A DNA stretch of 64,000 nucleotides from Bordetella parapertussis. Lineage in GTDB: Bacteria > Pseudomonadota > Gammaproteobacteria > Burkholderiales > Burkholderiaceae_B. Below the pieces are notes generated by a model, which saw only the letters and a program-made list of their open reading frames with translations, did no database searches and was not told the origin of the DNA. The position numbers and the translations under genes were made by a program. The stretch is from assembly GCA_945872285.1 (NCBI GenBank), contig CAMBZR010000001.1, forward strand, positions 29,575 through 93,574, read 5' to 3'. Positions 18,953 to 30,182 of this stretch are shown one piece after another (within the stretch, counting starts at the first letter, position 1; each line of letters starts with the position of its first letter).

Positions 18953-20071
18953 ATGAAAATTGCCCCTCGCTTGGTTGCCTGGCAACGCGAACATGGTCGC
19001 CACGGACTACCCTGGCAACGCACCCGCGACCCCTATCGGGTGTGGCTTTCTGAAATTATGCTGCAACAGACACAAGTCAGCGCTGTACGCGACTACTATC
19101 AACGCTTTTTAGCCAAGTTTCCAAGCGTCAAAGCGCTTGCCCAGGCCCCTGCGAGCGAAGTCATGGTGCAGTGGGCCGGCTTAGGGTATTACGCACGGGC
19201 ACGCAATCTGCACGCCTGTGCCAGGCAAGTGATGCAAGACTGGGACGGCGTATTTCCGACCCAAGCGGCGGGTTTGATGACACTACCAGGCATTGGACCC
19301 TCGACCGCCGCAGCGATTGCCGCGTTTTGTTATGGCGAACGCGTCGCAATACTCGACGGCAATGTAAAACGCGTCTTAGCGCGACTGTTTGCGATCGAAG
19401 GCGACCCAACCACACGGCCCATTGAAGTGCAGTTGTGGGCGCACGCGCACGAACAAGTGCCTTCGGCAAAGGCTTGCACGCAAGACACGGGATTTATGTC
19501 CGCCTACACGCAGGGTCTGATGGATCTTGGTGCTTTAGTTTGCACACGCGGACGCCCACAGTGCGATGTTTGCCCACTAAAAAAAGACTGCCAGGCTCGC
19601 CTGCAAGGCCGCTGTGACGAACTCCCGTGGCCACGCTCGCGCAAAGTCATGCCCGAGCGTGCCGTCACGATGTTGATCCCGCATCGACCGGGTCACATAT
19701 GGTTAGAACAACGCCCGATGACTGGCATCTGGGGCGGCCTCTGGAGCCTGCCCGAGTGCGCGCAAGATCTGGAAGTCAAACTCGCTTGTCAACAACTTGG
19801 CCTGACCGTCAAAAAATCAGACACACTCGCTCACTTTTTGCATGTCTTTACGCATTACCGGCTGACTGTGCGACCCGAGTTGGTGTTAGTTGAGGACACC
19901 ACAACAACACCCCGCACCCAAATACCCGTATCTGACAAACAGTGTCTAACCGGTCAGCCAAGCGCCAACACCGGACAATGGGTCGCGCTCTCTGAGCTTG
20001 CGCAGCGAGGTTTGCCAGCGCCCGTACGCAAGCTGCTCGAGGGCCTGCTGGCCGACGGACAACTTGTTTGA
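18953..20071 (+). CDS. mutY: A/G-specific adenine DNA glycosylase
   Basis: A 372-residue base-excision repair enzyme removing adenine mispaired with 8-oxoguanine. The N-terminal domain shows LPWQRTRDPYRVWLSEIMLQQTQV and a helix-hairpin-helix LPGIGPSTAAAIAAF with the catalytic Asp in ILDGNVKR. The 4Fe-4S loop CTRGRPQCDVCPLKKDC has the expected Cys spacing 6-2-5. A C-terminal NUDIX-like domain follows (LEQRPMTGIWGGLWSLPE) for 8-oxoG recognition. It diverges from the oxidoreductase gene across about 250 bases. Confidence 0.96.
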   Translation: MKIAPRLVAWQREHGRHGLPWQRTRDPYRVWLSEIMLQQTQVSAVRDYYQRFLAKFPSVKALAQAPASEVMVQWAGLGYYARARNLHACARQVMQDWDGVFPTQAAGLMTLPGIGPSTAAAIAAFCYGERVAILDGNVKRVLARLFAIEGDPTTRPIEVQLWAHAHEQVPSAKACTQDTGFMSAYTQGLMDLGALVCTRGRPQCDVCPLKKDCQARLQGRCDELPWPRSRKVMPERAVTMLIPHRPGHIWLEQRPMTGIWGGLWSLPECAQDLEVKLACQQLGLTVKKSDTLAHFLHVFTHYRLTVRPELVLVEDTTTTPRTQIPVSDKQCLTGQPSANTGQWVALSELAQRGLPAPVRKLLEGLLADGQLV

Positions 20072-20144
20072 CAACAACACAGGGGTAGGATGCGCAAGCA
20101 GTGCGCCAAGGGGGGCAAGAAGGGGGCACGCAGGGGCCAAGGAG

Positions 20145-21281
20145 TCAGGCCCGAGGTGGTCGGTACTTACTAATACTCATCAGGATGCCGCACGCGATCC
20201 CAATCGTCAATAAGGCGGTGCCGCCGTAACTGAGCAGCGGCAAGGGCACCCCAACCACCGGCAAAATTCCGGTCACCATTCCGATATTCACGAAGACATA
20301 AATAAACAGCACCATCGACAAAGCGCTGGCCAGCAACCGCTGGCCATGGCTTGGGGCGCGCCAGGCAATTGCCAGGCCACGCCAGATTAAGAGCAGGTAC
20401 AAGACCAGCAAGGTCACGCCACCATACAAGCCAAACTCTTCTGCGAACACAGCAAAAATAAAGTCGGTTGTCCGTTCAGGGATAAAATCTAAATGGGTTT
20501 GTGTGCCATTCATATACCCCTTGCCATAGACGCCACCCGACCCAACCGCAATGGTCGATTGAATCGTATGAAACCCCTTGCCTAAGGGGTCAGTGCTTGG
20601 ATCAAGCAAGGTGCAGATGCGATGTTTTTGATACTCGTGCAACATCACCCAATTAAAGTCATCGGCGCACAACTTGTCTTGCTGCAGGTAAACAAAACCG
20701 AGGCCAAGCGCACTGACGATCATCACCGGTATTAAAAGCTTGAACGATAAACCCGCAAAAAAAATCACAAAAAATCCCGCGCTAAACACCAAAATGGCCG
20801 TGCCTAAATCAGGCTGCTTGACGATGAGTAAAAATGGCACAAGCAAGAGCACACTCGCCGCGCATAAATCCAAAAACTTCATCGAGCCTTCACGCTTACT
20901 AAAATACCAGGCCAACATCAAAGGCAAGGCTATTTTCATCATCTCAGAGGGTTGAATGCGAGTGATTCCAATATTGAGCCAGCGGGTCGCGCCTTTGCTG
21001 GTATCACCCACAAAAAGTACCGCAAAAAGCAGAATGACCCCCACCACGTAGAATGGCACAGCAAGTTTTAAAATAAATTGTGGTGGCGTAACCGCGACAA
21101 CCCACAACGCCGCAAGAGCGATATAAAAATTACGCACCTGATCCGAAAAGCGGGCGTCTGTGCTGCCAACGGCCGAGTGCATGACCACCAGCCCAACGGT
21201 CGCCAGCAACAACAAAATCAACATCAGCGGCCAGTCAATAGACGTCAAATAGCGAAAGAGCACTTTGAGAATTATTTTCAT
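20145..21281 (-). CDS. rodA: Peptidoglycan glycosyltransferase RodA
   Basis: A 378-residue SEDS-family polytopic membrane protein that polymerises glycan strands for the elongasome with PBP2. Family motifs include the conserved region DPLGKGFHTIQSTIAVGSGG, FIPERTTDFIFAVFAEEFG and the C-terminal PLLSYGGTALLT. Its start overlaps the end of mrdA by 4 bases. It is the last gene of mreB-mreC-mreD-mrdA-rodA on the minus strand. Confidence 0.95.
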   Translation of the reverse strand: MKIILKVLFRYLTSIDWPLMLILLLLATVGLVVMHSAVGSTDARFSDQVRNFYIALAALWVVAVTPPQFILKLAVPFYVVGVILLFAVLFVGDTSKGATRWLNIGITRIQPSEMMKIALPLMLAWYFSKREGSMKFLDLCAASVLLLVPFLLIVKQPDLGTAILVFSAGFFVIFFAGLSFKLLIPVMIVSALGLGFVYLQQDKLCADDFNWVMLHEYQKHRICTLLDPSTDPLGKGFHTIQSTIAVGSGGVYGKGYMNGTQTHLDFIPERTTDFIFAVFAEEFGLYGGVTLLVLYLLLIWRGLAIAWRAPSHGQRLLASALSMVLFIYVFVNIGMVTGILPVVGVPLPLLSYGGTALLTIGIACGILMSISKYRPPRA

Positions 21282-23146
21282 GGGGCCGCCCTTTGCGTCG
21301 ACGCCGCGCGCAGCAACCAGGCGTCAAACACTTTGCGCACAATGGGTGCTGCCACACTGCCGCCCCAACCCGCATTTTCAACAATGACTGCGATCGCAAT
21401 TTTTGGTTGATTTGCGGGGGCGAAGGCCATAAACAAAGAGTGATCACGCAGGCGCTCGTCAATTGCGCTACTTTGATATTTTGCGCCGCGCAAACTATAG
21501 ACCTGCGCCGTACCGGTTTTACCGGCGGTGGTGTAAGGCGCGCCCACAAAGGCTGCAGCCGCAGTCCCCGAGGCAGTCACTTCGGTTAACGCACGTTTGA
21601 CGACCTGCAGATTTTCTTTTTTTAGTGCAACCTTATGGGCTGCTTCAGCGACCGTTAAGAATTGCTCATCGGTGCGCGAATCTTTAATCGCGCGTACCAG
21701 ATGAGGCTTCATATAAACACCATCATTGGCCAGTACCGCCGTCGCTTGCGCGAGCTGCATCAGCGTAAACGAGTTATAGCCCTGGCCTACCGCGATTGAA
21801 ATCGTCTCTCCGGCGTACCAGCGCTGCTGATCGCGATTTTTGTAAGCCCCGCGCTTCCAGTCGGTCGAGGGCAAGACGCCACGCCGTTCGCCCTCGATAT
21901 CGATTCCCGTTAGCTGCCCGAAGCCAAAGGGCTTCATGAAATCGTGCAGATTATTGACACCGATCTCGGGTCCGAGAGAATAAAAATAAGTATCGGACGA
22001 CACGACCAAGGCGCGATGCATGTCGAGCGTACCAAACGCGGTAGAGCCCGAGTTTCTAAACCGCTGGCCTCCAAACTCAAAATAACCAGGGTCTGAAATT
22101 AAGTCGGTTGCGCGACGTTTATTGAGTTCGAGTGCGGCCAACGCTACGAAAGGTTTGTACGTTGACCCGATTGGATAGGTGCCATAAACAGGTCGGTTAA
22201 TCAGCGGATGATCGGGCGACTCATTTAACAGGCGCCAACTTTCAGAGTCGATTCCGTCAATGAACAAATTCGGATCAAAAGAGGGTTGCGAAACAAAGGC
22301 AAGCACATCGCCGGTTGCCGGCTCGATCGCCACGAGCGCACCACGTAAATCTTTGAACGCCTCTTCGGCCAGCCGTTGTAAACCCATATCTAAAGACAAG
22401 ACCAGGTTAGCGCCCGAGGTCGGATCTACACGACGCAACACTCGAACCGGCTTGCCCCGTGAAGTCACTTCGCGCTCTTCGAAACCGGGCTTGCCAAGCA
22501 ACGCCGTCTCGTAGGTTTTTTCAAGTCCTTTTTTACCGATAATATCTGTGCCCCGGTAGTTGCCCAGTTCACCACGCGTTTCGAGCGCAGCGAGATCGCC
22601 CTCCGAGATCCGACCGACATAACCGACCACGTGGCCGGCAGCCTTGCCTTGCGGGTATTCGCGTACCCAGCGCGCGCGAAGCTGTACCCCCGCGAACCTC
22701 AAAGCATTCGCCGAAAAAAATGCCGCCTCGGTTTCGTTTAAATTGTTACGCAAGACGATGCTTGCATACTTACCGGATTCAGCCACACGCCTTTTGAATC
22801 TGCGCTGATCGGCTGCGCTGATAAACACAATCGGCGTGAGCGCGTCAAACATAGCGTCGATATTACCCGCCCGCGCCGGAACCACTTCAAGCGTGTAGCT
22901 TAAATAATTTCGCGCCAAGACCTCACCGTTGCGATCGACGATTTCACCCCGCCTTGGTGCAATCGGCACCACGGCGAGACGATTACTGTCGGCACGTGCC
23001 GACAGACCTTCGTGACGCTCTACCTGCAGCACCCAAAAGCGCACTGACAATAAGCCAAAGCAAAAAAATGCGAGCAGTCCCGCCACGACCAGTCGCAATA
23101 CGAGTTGGCCTTTGGGTTGCTGATCGTTTTTCTTAAAATCGAACAT
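21278..23146 (-). CDS. mrdA: Penicillin-binding protein 2 (elongasome transpeptidase)
   Basis: A 622-residue class B PBP that crosslinks side-wall peptidoglycan. One N-terminal membrane helix (about residues 15-38) is followed by the pedestal domain (RGEIVDRNGEVLARN) and the transpeptidase domain with the catalytic Ser in STYK (328-331), SSD (383-385) and KTGT (543-546). The length matches PBP2. It lies 12 bases after mreD and overlaps rodA by 4 bases. Confidence 0.95.
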   Translation of the reverse strand: MFDFKKNDQQPKGQLVLRLVVAGLLAFFCFGLLSVRFWVLQVERHEGLSARADSNRLAVVPIAPRRGEIVDRNGEVLARNYLSYTLEVVPARAGNIDAMFDALTPIVFISAADQRRFKRRVAESGKYASIVLRNNLNETEAAFFSANALRFAGVQLRARWVREYPQGKAAGHVVGYVGRISEGDLAALETRGELGNYRGTDIIGKKGLEKTYETALLGKPGFEEREVTSRGKPVRVLRRVDPTSGANLVLSLDMGLQRLAEEAFKDLRGALVAIEPATGDVLAFVSQPSFDPNLFIDGIDSESWRLLNESPDHPLINRPVYGTYPIGSTYKPFVALAALELNKRRATDLISDPGYFEFGGQRFRNSGSTAFGTLDMHRALVVSSDTYFYSLGPEIGVNNLHDFMKPFGFGQLTGIDIEGERRGVLPSTDWKRGAYKNRDQQRWYAGETISIAVGQGYNSFTLMQLAQATAVLANDGVYMKPHLVRAIKDSRTDEQFLTVAEAAHKVALKKENLQVVKRALTEVTASGTAAAAFVGAPYTTAGKTGTAQVYSLRGAKYQSSAIDERLRDHSLFMAFAPANQPKIAIAVIVENAGWGGSVAAPIVRKVFDAWLLRAASTQRAAP

Positions 23147-23158
23147 AAGCGCTTTGTA

Positions 23159-23719
23159 TTAGCCCGAGTGCGTCTGAGCATCTTGCAGTCGGTGCAGAGG
23201 CAAGAGTAATAACCAGGCCACCAAGGGCCACAAGGCCGTTGTCACCACGACCGCTAACAGCCAAGACCAACCGGGCCAGGCACTCACTAAAAATGCGCCA
23301 AGCAAGACGCCCGCCGCTTTGACAAGAATGAACAGTGGCAATAAGTGCAAGGCCTGACTCAACAGGCCAAACCGCAACAGGCGTCGATGAATCGACTGTG
23401 CGCCGAACACCATCAGGATATAGGTAACTGCCTGCAGACCAAGCGGGCCGACGTCGTGCACATCCATCAGCAAGCCAAACATAAAGGCAGTAAACAGCCC
23501 GACGCGGCGAGCATCATGCAAGGACCAAAACACTAACACTAGCAGCAGCAGGTCAGGCGCCAAAGGCCAAATCCGCCAAGGCAGCAATGAGAGCAGCCAG
23601 ATACCGAACAACGTTGACCAGACAAAGGTTGGGCTGGTCGTGTGATCTATCGGATTCGGTCCCACCGGACGAGGCAAGGGCACCGGCGGGGTGTGAACAC
23701 CAGAGCGTGCCGGTCTCAT
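23159..23719 (-). CDS. mreD: Rod shape-determining protein MreD
   Basis: A 186-residue inner-membrane elongasome subunit with about five to six hydrophobic segments and the MreD-type stretch FGLLMDVHDVGPLGLQAVTY. The N-terminal 30 residues are Pro/Arg-rich and cytoplasmic. I start at ATG 23719, 4 bases after the mreC stop; the frame also opens at 23746 inside mreC. Confidence 0.88.
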   Translation of the reverse strand: MRPARSGVHTPPVPLPRPVGPNPIDHTTSPTFVWSTLFGIWLLSLLPWRIWPLAPDLLLLVLVFWSLHDARRVGLFTAFMFGLLMDVHDVGPLGLQAVTYILMVFGAQSIHRRLLRFGLLSQALHLLPLFILVKAAGVLLGAFLVSAWPGWSWLLAVVVTTALWPLVAWLLLLPLHRLQDAQTHSG

Positions 23720-23723
23720 CGCG

Positions 23724-24638
23724 CTACTTCGACCTTGGCGCGTCACGCAGCGCCTCTGCGCCCGAGGCTGGCCTCTGGGTGCCCAGCGTCAAGTCAAATT
23801 CAAGCGGAACCTGCAACACCAAAAATTGCCGGTATCGCTCGGGGTGTGAAGAGGGCAACGCCTCGGCGCGCGCAAAGCCCGAAGCCGAACTGCGTTGTAC
23901 CTGATCGATTCGCCCAACCGACAACCCTGGCGGAAACACGCCCCCTACACCACTGGTGACGAGTAGGTCGCCTTCGCGCAGATCGGCGTCAGAAGAGAAG
24001 TAACGCACTTCAACCTTACCCGGCGTGGTTGAACCAAAGGCGATTAAACGTAAGCCATTGCGCAAGACTTGCACCGGAATCGAGATAATCTCATCGGTCA
24101 GCATGGCTGCCTCTGAGGACATCGGCGAAACACGGGTGATTTGTCCGACTACTCCGCCTTCGTCGAGAATTGGCATCCCCGTTGCAATACCCGCGCGACT
24201 GCCTTTGTTAAAGACCAGGCGTCGACTAAAGGCATTGGCCGGTTCGTACAAGACCTCGACAACCACAGACGGGTGCTCAGCCGCTTTTTCAAACACCCCT
24301 AACAGGCGACGCAACTGCGCGTTTTCAGCACCGAGCAGTGCTGCGTTTGTGGTGACTTGCGCCAACTCAATCCGTTGTTTTTGCAGCGCTTCGGTTTCAG
24401 ACTTGATCAGCGCAGCCGCATCAAAAAAATCATTGCTCACCGAAATGACGTCGCGCGGAAACATGACGAGCCGCTCAAAGGGGTAAAGAGAGGCAGATAG
24501 CGTCTGACGGACTGGATTGGTCGTTTTGTACGTGGCGTCGGTAAACAATAGGGCAAATGCCACCAACAACAGCAAAGTCAGCTTGACCTCAGCGGCCGGA
24601 CCGCGGCGAAAAAGTTGAAGAGTCACGGGTCGTTGCAT
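23724..24638 (-). CDS. mreC: Rod shape-determining protein MreC
   Basis: A 304-residue periplasmic scaffold protein: short cytoplasmic tail, one membrane helix (about residues 20-40), a coiled-coil region (about 75-115) and two beta-barrel domains (VVVEVLYEPANAFSRRLVFNKG, GMPILDEGGVVGQITRV). It links cytoplasmic MreB to PBP2. It follows mreB after about 110 bases. Confidence 0.93.
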   Translation of the reverse strand: MQRPVTLQLFRRGPAAEVKLTLLLLVAFALLFTDATYKTTNPVRQTLSASLYPFERLVMFPRDVISVSNDFFDAAALIKSETEALQKQRIELAQVTTNAALLGAENAQLRRLLGVFEKAAEHPSVVVEVLYEPANAFSRRLVFNKGSRAGIATGMPILDEGGVVGQITRVSPMSSEAAMLTDEIISIPVQVLRNGLRLIAFGSTTPGKVEVRYFSSDADLREGDLLVTSGVGGVFPPGLSVGRIDQVQRSSASGFARAEALPSSHPERYRQFLVLQVPLEFDLTLGTQRPASGAEALRDAPRSK

Positions 24639-24749
24639 GATAGCTTTGTACTCAACCGTTCAACGAGTTGACGCTCTTTGGGCTGGGTGGGAGGGCGTTT
24701 TGCGCGGGTCAGTCTTTGACGCCACGCCGCCCGTCGGTGCGCAGCACAA

Positions 24750-25885
<1,136 letters not shown>

Positions 25886-25959
25886 GCTCCCGTCAAGCTC
25901 GCAAACCTACGAGGCAAGACGCACTCTGACAAAACCGGTTTGCTCACGCTTCGTTCGGG

Positions 25960-25990
25960 GGCTTTTGAAAGCTTTTGACCTTCAAAAGCC
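25960..25990 (+). promoter_or_regulatory. Perfect 10-bp stem-loop in the gatCAB leader
   Basis: GGCTTTTGAA (25960-25969) and TTCAAAAGCC (25981-25990) form a perfect inverted repeat with an 11-base loop, 79 bases before the gatC start. A GC-rich stretch and a TTTTATTTTT run follow just before the gene, so a leader structure or attenuator is possible. No known element was recognised. Confidence 0.4.
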
Positions 25991-26068
25991 AAGCGACGGA
26001 CACGCGCCGTGCCTTTTTGCGGTTTTGACGCGGCGGGCGGCCTTTTATTTTTCAAAAAGCAGCGACTT

Positions 26069-26377
26069 ATGGCTATTACCGAACAAGAAATCACTCGCAT
26101 CGCTCGTCTCGCTCGGCTCACCCTATCGCCCGAGCAGCGCCTGCAGGCGCAAGGCGATCTGACCAAAATTTTAGGCCTGATCCATGAACTTCAGGCGGTC
26201 GACACGCGTGGGATCGAGCCCTTAGCGCATCCGTTGTCTGCGCTAAAAGACGTTCACCTGCGGCTGCGTGATGACCTTGTTACCGAAGTGTCGTCGGTCC
26301 AGCGTCGCGAGGCGCTAATGGCCAATGCACCCGGTACAGCAGAGGGGCTGTTTTTAGTTCCAAAGGTAATCGAATAA
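26069..26377 (+). CDS. gatC: Asp-tRNA(Asn)/Glu-tRNA(Gln) amidotransferase subunit C
   Basis: A 102-residue GatC, the small subunit that braces GatA against GatB. Typical features are ITRIARLARLTLSPEQ at the N-terminus, the PLAHPLSALKDVHLRLRDD middle and the C-terminal NAPGTAEGLFLVPKVIE. The start is ATG 26069; the frame's earlier opening is not credible. It ends at 26377, directly abutting gatA. Confidence 0.95.
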   Translation: MAITEQEITRIARLARLTLSPEQRLQAQGDLTKILGLIHELQAVDTRGIEPLAHPLSALKDVHLRLRDDLVTEVSSVQRREALMANAPGTAEGLFLVPKVIE

Positions 26378-27910
26378 ATGAGCGTCGTCCTTCGCACGTT
26401 TCCTACCCTGACAAGCCTACAAACCGCCTTAGCGCAGGGCCAGCTCAGTGCAACCGAACTCGCGCAAGACTGCCTGAAGCAAATTCAGGCGCAGCAGGCG
26501 CTGAACGCTTTCGTGCACGTCGACACCGAGCTCACGCTCGCACAAGCGCGTGCGGCCGACGCCAGTCGCGCCGCTGGCACAGCCGGCCCCCTCACTGGCA
26601 TCCCCATCGCGCACAAAGACGTCTTCGTCACGCAGGGCTGGCGCAGCACCGCCGGCAGCAACATGCTTAAAAATTATGTCAGCCCCTTTGACGCAACGGT
26701 GGTACACAAGTTACTCGAGGCCGGTTGCGTCAATCTGGGCAAACTAAATTGCGACGAATTCGCCATGGGCTCGGGCAACGAGCATTCGGCATATGGCCCT
26801 GCACGCAACCCCTGGGACCAGCGCTGTGTGCCAGGCGGCTCGTCGGGCGGCTCGGCCGCCGCCGTCGCTGCCAGGCTGGTGTTCGCCACCACGGGCACTG
26901 ACACCGGAGGCTCCGTTCGCCAGCCGGCCGCGCTGTGCGGGGTCAGTGGCATCAAACCAACCTACGGCACTGTGTCACGCTACGGCATGATCGCCTACGG
27001 CTCAAGCTTGGACCAAGCTGGCGTCATAGCGCCAGCGGCTGCCGATCTGGTTGCCTTGCTGGACACCATGAGCGGCTTTGACGTGCGCGACGCCACGAGC
27101 ACCGAGCAATGCCGAGGCGTACCCAACGCACCTGGCCGTATCCAAAGCGAATTTAACAAAGCGAGCGCTCACTTTGTATCTCAGGCAACCTTGCCGCTGA
27201 AAGGTTTACGCATTGGCGTGCCCAGCGAGTATTTTGGCGAAGGGCTTTCGTCTGAGGTCGGCGCAGCCATCGAGGCCGCCTTGGTTCAATTCGAACAACT
27301 TGGCGCGCAGCGTGTTTCGATCTCTCTACCTCGCACGCGCTTGTCAATCCCGGCCTATTACGTCATCGCCCCTGCCGAAGCCTCAAGCAACCTGTCACGT
27401 TACGACGGGGTGCGTTACGGGCACCGCACCGCGTCTTACACCGACCTCGCCGACATGACCGGTCGCTCGCGAGCCGAGGGCTTTGGCCCCGAAGTGCAAC
27501 GCCGTATTCTGGTGGGCACCTATGTTCTGTCGCATGGCTATTACGACGCCTATTACTTACAAGCGCAACGCCTGCGCCGCATGATCGCCGACGATTTTCA
27601 AGCAGCGTTCACGCAAAAATGCGATGTCATCATGGGTCCGGTGACGCCCACCGTCGCCAAGCCAATTGGTGATAATCAAGATGACCCGACGGCAGACTGG
27701 TTAGCCGACGTCTACACGCTCGGCTTGAACCTCGCCGGTTTGCCAGGCATGTCTGTTCCTTGCGGCTTTAGCAAGAGCGCGGCGGGCAATCCCCTGCCCA
27801 TCGGCTTACAAATCATCGGCGACTATTTTGACGAGGGCCTCCTGTTGGCAATTGCGCATCAATATCAACTGGCCACCGATTGGCATCAACGTCGCGCGGG
27901 GCAAGCATAA
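26378..27910 (+). CDS. gatA: Asp-tRNA(Asn)/Glu-tRNA(Gln) amidotransferase subunit A
   Basis: A 510-residue amidase-signature enzyme releasing ammonia from glutamine for GatB. The catalytic triad can be placed at Lys80 (PIAHKD), cis-Ser155 (PGGSSGGS) and nucleophile Ser179 (TDTGGS). It starts immediately after gatC and its stop overlaps the gatB start by one base (TAATG). Its presence implies tRNA-dependent formation of Gln-tRNA and/or Asn-tRNA. Confidence 0.97.
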   Translation: MSVVLRTFPTLTSLQTALAQGQLSATELAQDCLKQIQAQQALNAFVHVDTELTLAQARAADASRAAGTAGPLTGIPIAHKDVFVTQGWRSTAGSNMLKNYVSPFDATVVHKLLEAGCVNLGKLNCDEFAMGSGNEHSAYGPARNPWDQRCVPGGSSGGSAAAVAARLVFATTGTDTGGSVRQPAALCGVSGIKPTYGTVSRYGMIAYGSSLDQAGVIAPAAADLVALLDTMSGFDVRDATSTEQCRGVPNAPGRIQSEFNKASAHFVSQATLPLKGLRIGVPSEYFGEGLSSEVGAAIEAALVQFEQLGAQRVSISLPRTRLSIPAYYVIAPAEASSNLSRYDGVRYGHRTASYTDLADMTGRSRAEGFGPEVQRRILVGTYVLSHGYYDAYYLQAQRLRRMIADDFQAAFTQKCDVIMGPVTPTVAKPIGDNQDDPTADWLADVYTLGLNLAGLPGMSVPCGFSKSAAGNPLPIGLQIIGDYFDEGLLLAIAHQYQLATDWHQRRAGQA

Positions 27911-29367
27911 TGGCTTACGAAATCGTCATTGGTCTCGAGACACACACCCAACTTTCGACCCAAACCAAAATTTTTTCAGGTAGCAGCACGCGCTATGGCG
28001 CGCAGCCTAACACGCAAGCCAACGAAGTCGATATGGCGCTGCCCGGCACCTTGCCTGTCATGAACCGCGCTGCGGTTGAGCATGCCATTCGTTTGGGCCT
28101 AGCCGTTGGTGCCACGATCGCGCCCCGTTCGATTTTTGCGCGAAAGAATTATTTTTATCCTGACCTTCCCAAAAACTATCAAATTAGCCAGTACGAAATT
28201 CCTGTCGTGCTAGGAGGCTCGCTGACTTTTTTCGTAGGCGACAAAGAGACCACCATCAATCTCACCCGTGCCCACCTTGAAGAAGACGCGGGCAAATCGT
28301 TACACGACAATTACCTTGGTCCGCATGGTGAGCTATCCACTGGCATTGATTTAAATCGAACCGGTACACCGCTGCTTGAAATCGTCTCTGAACCCGAGCT
28401 ACGCTCGGCCGCCGAGGCCGTCGCCTACGCCAAAACTCTGCACAGCCTGGTGATGTGGCTAGGCATTTGTGATGGCAACATGCAAGAAGGTTCGTTTCGG
28501 GTCGACGTCAACGTGTCAGTACGCCCTGTTGGTCAAAAAGAATTTGGCACGCGCGCCGAAATCAAAAACGTAAATTCTTTTCGCTTTATCGAACGCGCCA
28601 TCAACTATGAAGTTCGGCGTCAGATCGAGCTGATCGAAGACGGCGGCAAGGTGGTTCAAGAAACCCGACTCTACGACGCCGATCTTGACGAAACGCGCAG
28701 TATGCGGAGCAAAGAAGACGCGCACGATTACCGTTATTTTCCAGATCCCGATTTACCGCCGCTGGTAATTAGTCAAGACTGGATTGATCAAGTCCAACAA
28801 TCAATGCCCGCTCTGCCCGATGCGCTCAGGACACGCTTTGTGAACGACTTTGGAATCGCGCCCATCGACGCGGCCCAACTGTCGAGCAGCCGTGCGCTGG
28901 CAACCTACTTTGAAGAGGTCGTCAACGCCTTGCCTTCTGGTCAAGCCAAACTTGCGGCCAACTGGCTGATGGGTGAAGTCACGGCAACCTTAAACCGAGA
29001 AGAGAAAGACATCACGCAGTGCCCCGTGACGGCACCCTTGCTGGCTGCACTGCTCAAACGCATTTTGGACAACACCGTTTCAAACAAAATCGCGCGCGAT
29101 GTCTTTGCCGCGATGTGGGCCGGCGAAGAAAATGGGCAGCCCGATGCCATCATCGCAGCTAAGGGCCTCACCCAAATCAACGACTCGGGCGCCATCGAGG
29201 CAATGATTGAGGCTGTGCTGGCAGCAAACGCTGCAATCGTGGCCGAATACCGCGCAGGCAAACAAAAAGCCTTCAACTCGTTAGTGGGTCAAATCATGAA
29301 GGCGGCCAAAGGCAAAGCGAACCCTCAGCAGGTCAACGATTTGCTCAAAGCAAAGCTCGACCGATAA
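27910..29367 (+). CDS. gatB: Asp-tRNA(Asn)/Glu-tRNA(Gln) amidotransferase subunit B
   Basis: A 485-residue GatB that binds and activates misacylated tRNA. Family landmarks are [54 protein letters not shown] and the C-terminal YqeY-like tail ([20 protein letters not shown]). ATG 27910 overlaps the gatA stop; the frame also opens 30 bases earlier inside gatA. Last gene of gatCAB. Confidence 0.97.
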   Translation: MAYEIVIGLETHTQLSTQTKIFSGSSTRYGAQPNTQANEVDMALPGTLPVMNRAAVEHAIRLGLAVGATIAPRSIFARKNYFYPDLPKNYQISQYEIPVVLGGSLTFFVGDKETTINLTRAHLEEDAGKSLHDNYLGPHGELSTGIDLNRTGTPLLEIVSEPELRSAAEAVAYAKTLHSLVMWLGICDGNMQEGSFRVDVNVSVRPVGQKEFGTRAEIKNVNSFRFIERAINYEVRRQIELIEDGGKVVQETRLYDADLDETRSMRSKEDAHDYRYFPDPDLPPLVISQDWIDQVQQSMPALPDALRTRFVNDFGIAPIDAAQLSSSRALATYFEEVVNALPSGQAKLAANWLMGEVTATLNREEKDITQCPVTAPLLAALLKRILDNTVSNKIARDVFAAMWAGEENGQPDAIIAAKGLTQINDSGAIEAMIEAVLAANAAIVAEYRAGKQKAFNSLVGQIMKAAKGKANPQQVNDLLKAKLDR

Positions 29368-29445
29368 ACCGCACGCCCCACTGACCGGCTTAGTGCAGAC
29401 GACTTGACTGAGCCCTGACCGCTATTGGGCTGGCGGTAGATAGTT

Positions 29446-30120
29446 TTACTGGATGCCGTAGCGCATACGATAGGCGAGTACAGCCTCGCGATATTGAGCA
29501 AACTCGGCATTCTGTCTAAGCAGCGCTAAGATATCGTCAAGCGAAGCGATTGTCACCACCGGCAGGCCGTAGCGTTGCTGCACCTCTTGCACCGCCGAAT
29601 GAGGCGATAACTGACCCTCAGCGCCGGCGCGTTCCATACGATCCATTGCGATCAGTACCGCACAGGGTTCAGCGCCCGCCGCGCGGATTATCTCGACCGA
29701 CTCGCGTACCGACGTACCCGCGGTGATCACGTCATCAATAATGACGACGCGCCCTTTGAGCGGTGCGCCCACTAAGACTCCGCCCTCGCCGTGATCTTTA
29801 GCTTCTTTGCGGTTGTAGGCAAAGTCGATCGGTTGCCCATGCATCGCCGGATGAGACGCCAACGCCACCGCGGTGGCAGTTGCCAGCGGTATCCCCTTAT
29901 ACGCGGGCCCAAACAACATATCGAAGGGCAGTTTAGAATTCACTAAGGCTTGAGCATAAAATTGTGCCAAGCGGCCAACCGAAGCACCAGAATTAAATAA
30001 CCCAGCATTAAAAAAATACGGGCTCGTGCGCCCCGACTTGGTCACAAAACTACCAAAGCGCAGCACGCCTTCACTCAGGGCAAACTGCACAAATGCACCA
30101 CGTTCTGAACCCGTCGACAT
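29446..30120 (-). CDS. pyrE: Orotate phosphoribosyltransferase
   Basis: A 224-residue PyrE converting orotate and PRPP to OMP in pyrimidine synthesis. The PRPP-binding motif [16 protein letters not shown] is visible around residues 124-139, with [17 protein letters not shown] before it. It is convergent with gatB (78-base gap) and divergent from the exonuclease gene. Confidence 0.95.
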   Translation of the reverse strand: MSTGSERGAFVQFALSEGVLRFGSFVTKSGRTSPYFFNAGLFNSGASVGRLAQFYAQALVNSKLPFDMLFGPAYKGIPLATATAVALASHPAMHGQPIDFAYNRKEAKDHGEGGVLVGAPLKGRVVIIDDVITAGTSVRESVEIIRAAGAEPCAVLIAMDRMERAGAEGQLSPHSAVQEVQQRYGLPVVTIASLDDILALLRQNAEFAQYREAVLAYRMRYGIQ

Positions 30121-30182
30121 TGCAGACCTCGCGATTAAAGTGTTCGATGGCTTGAATTATCTCATTGACCAGGAGCCTGACC

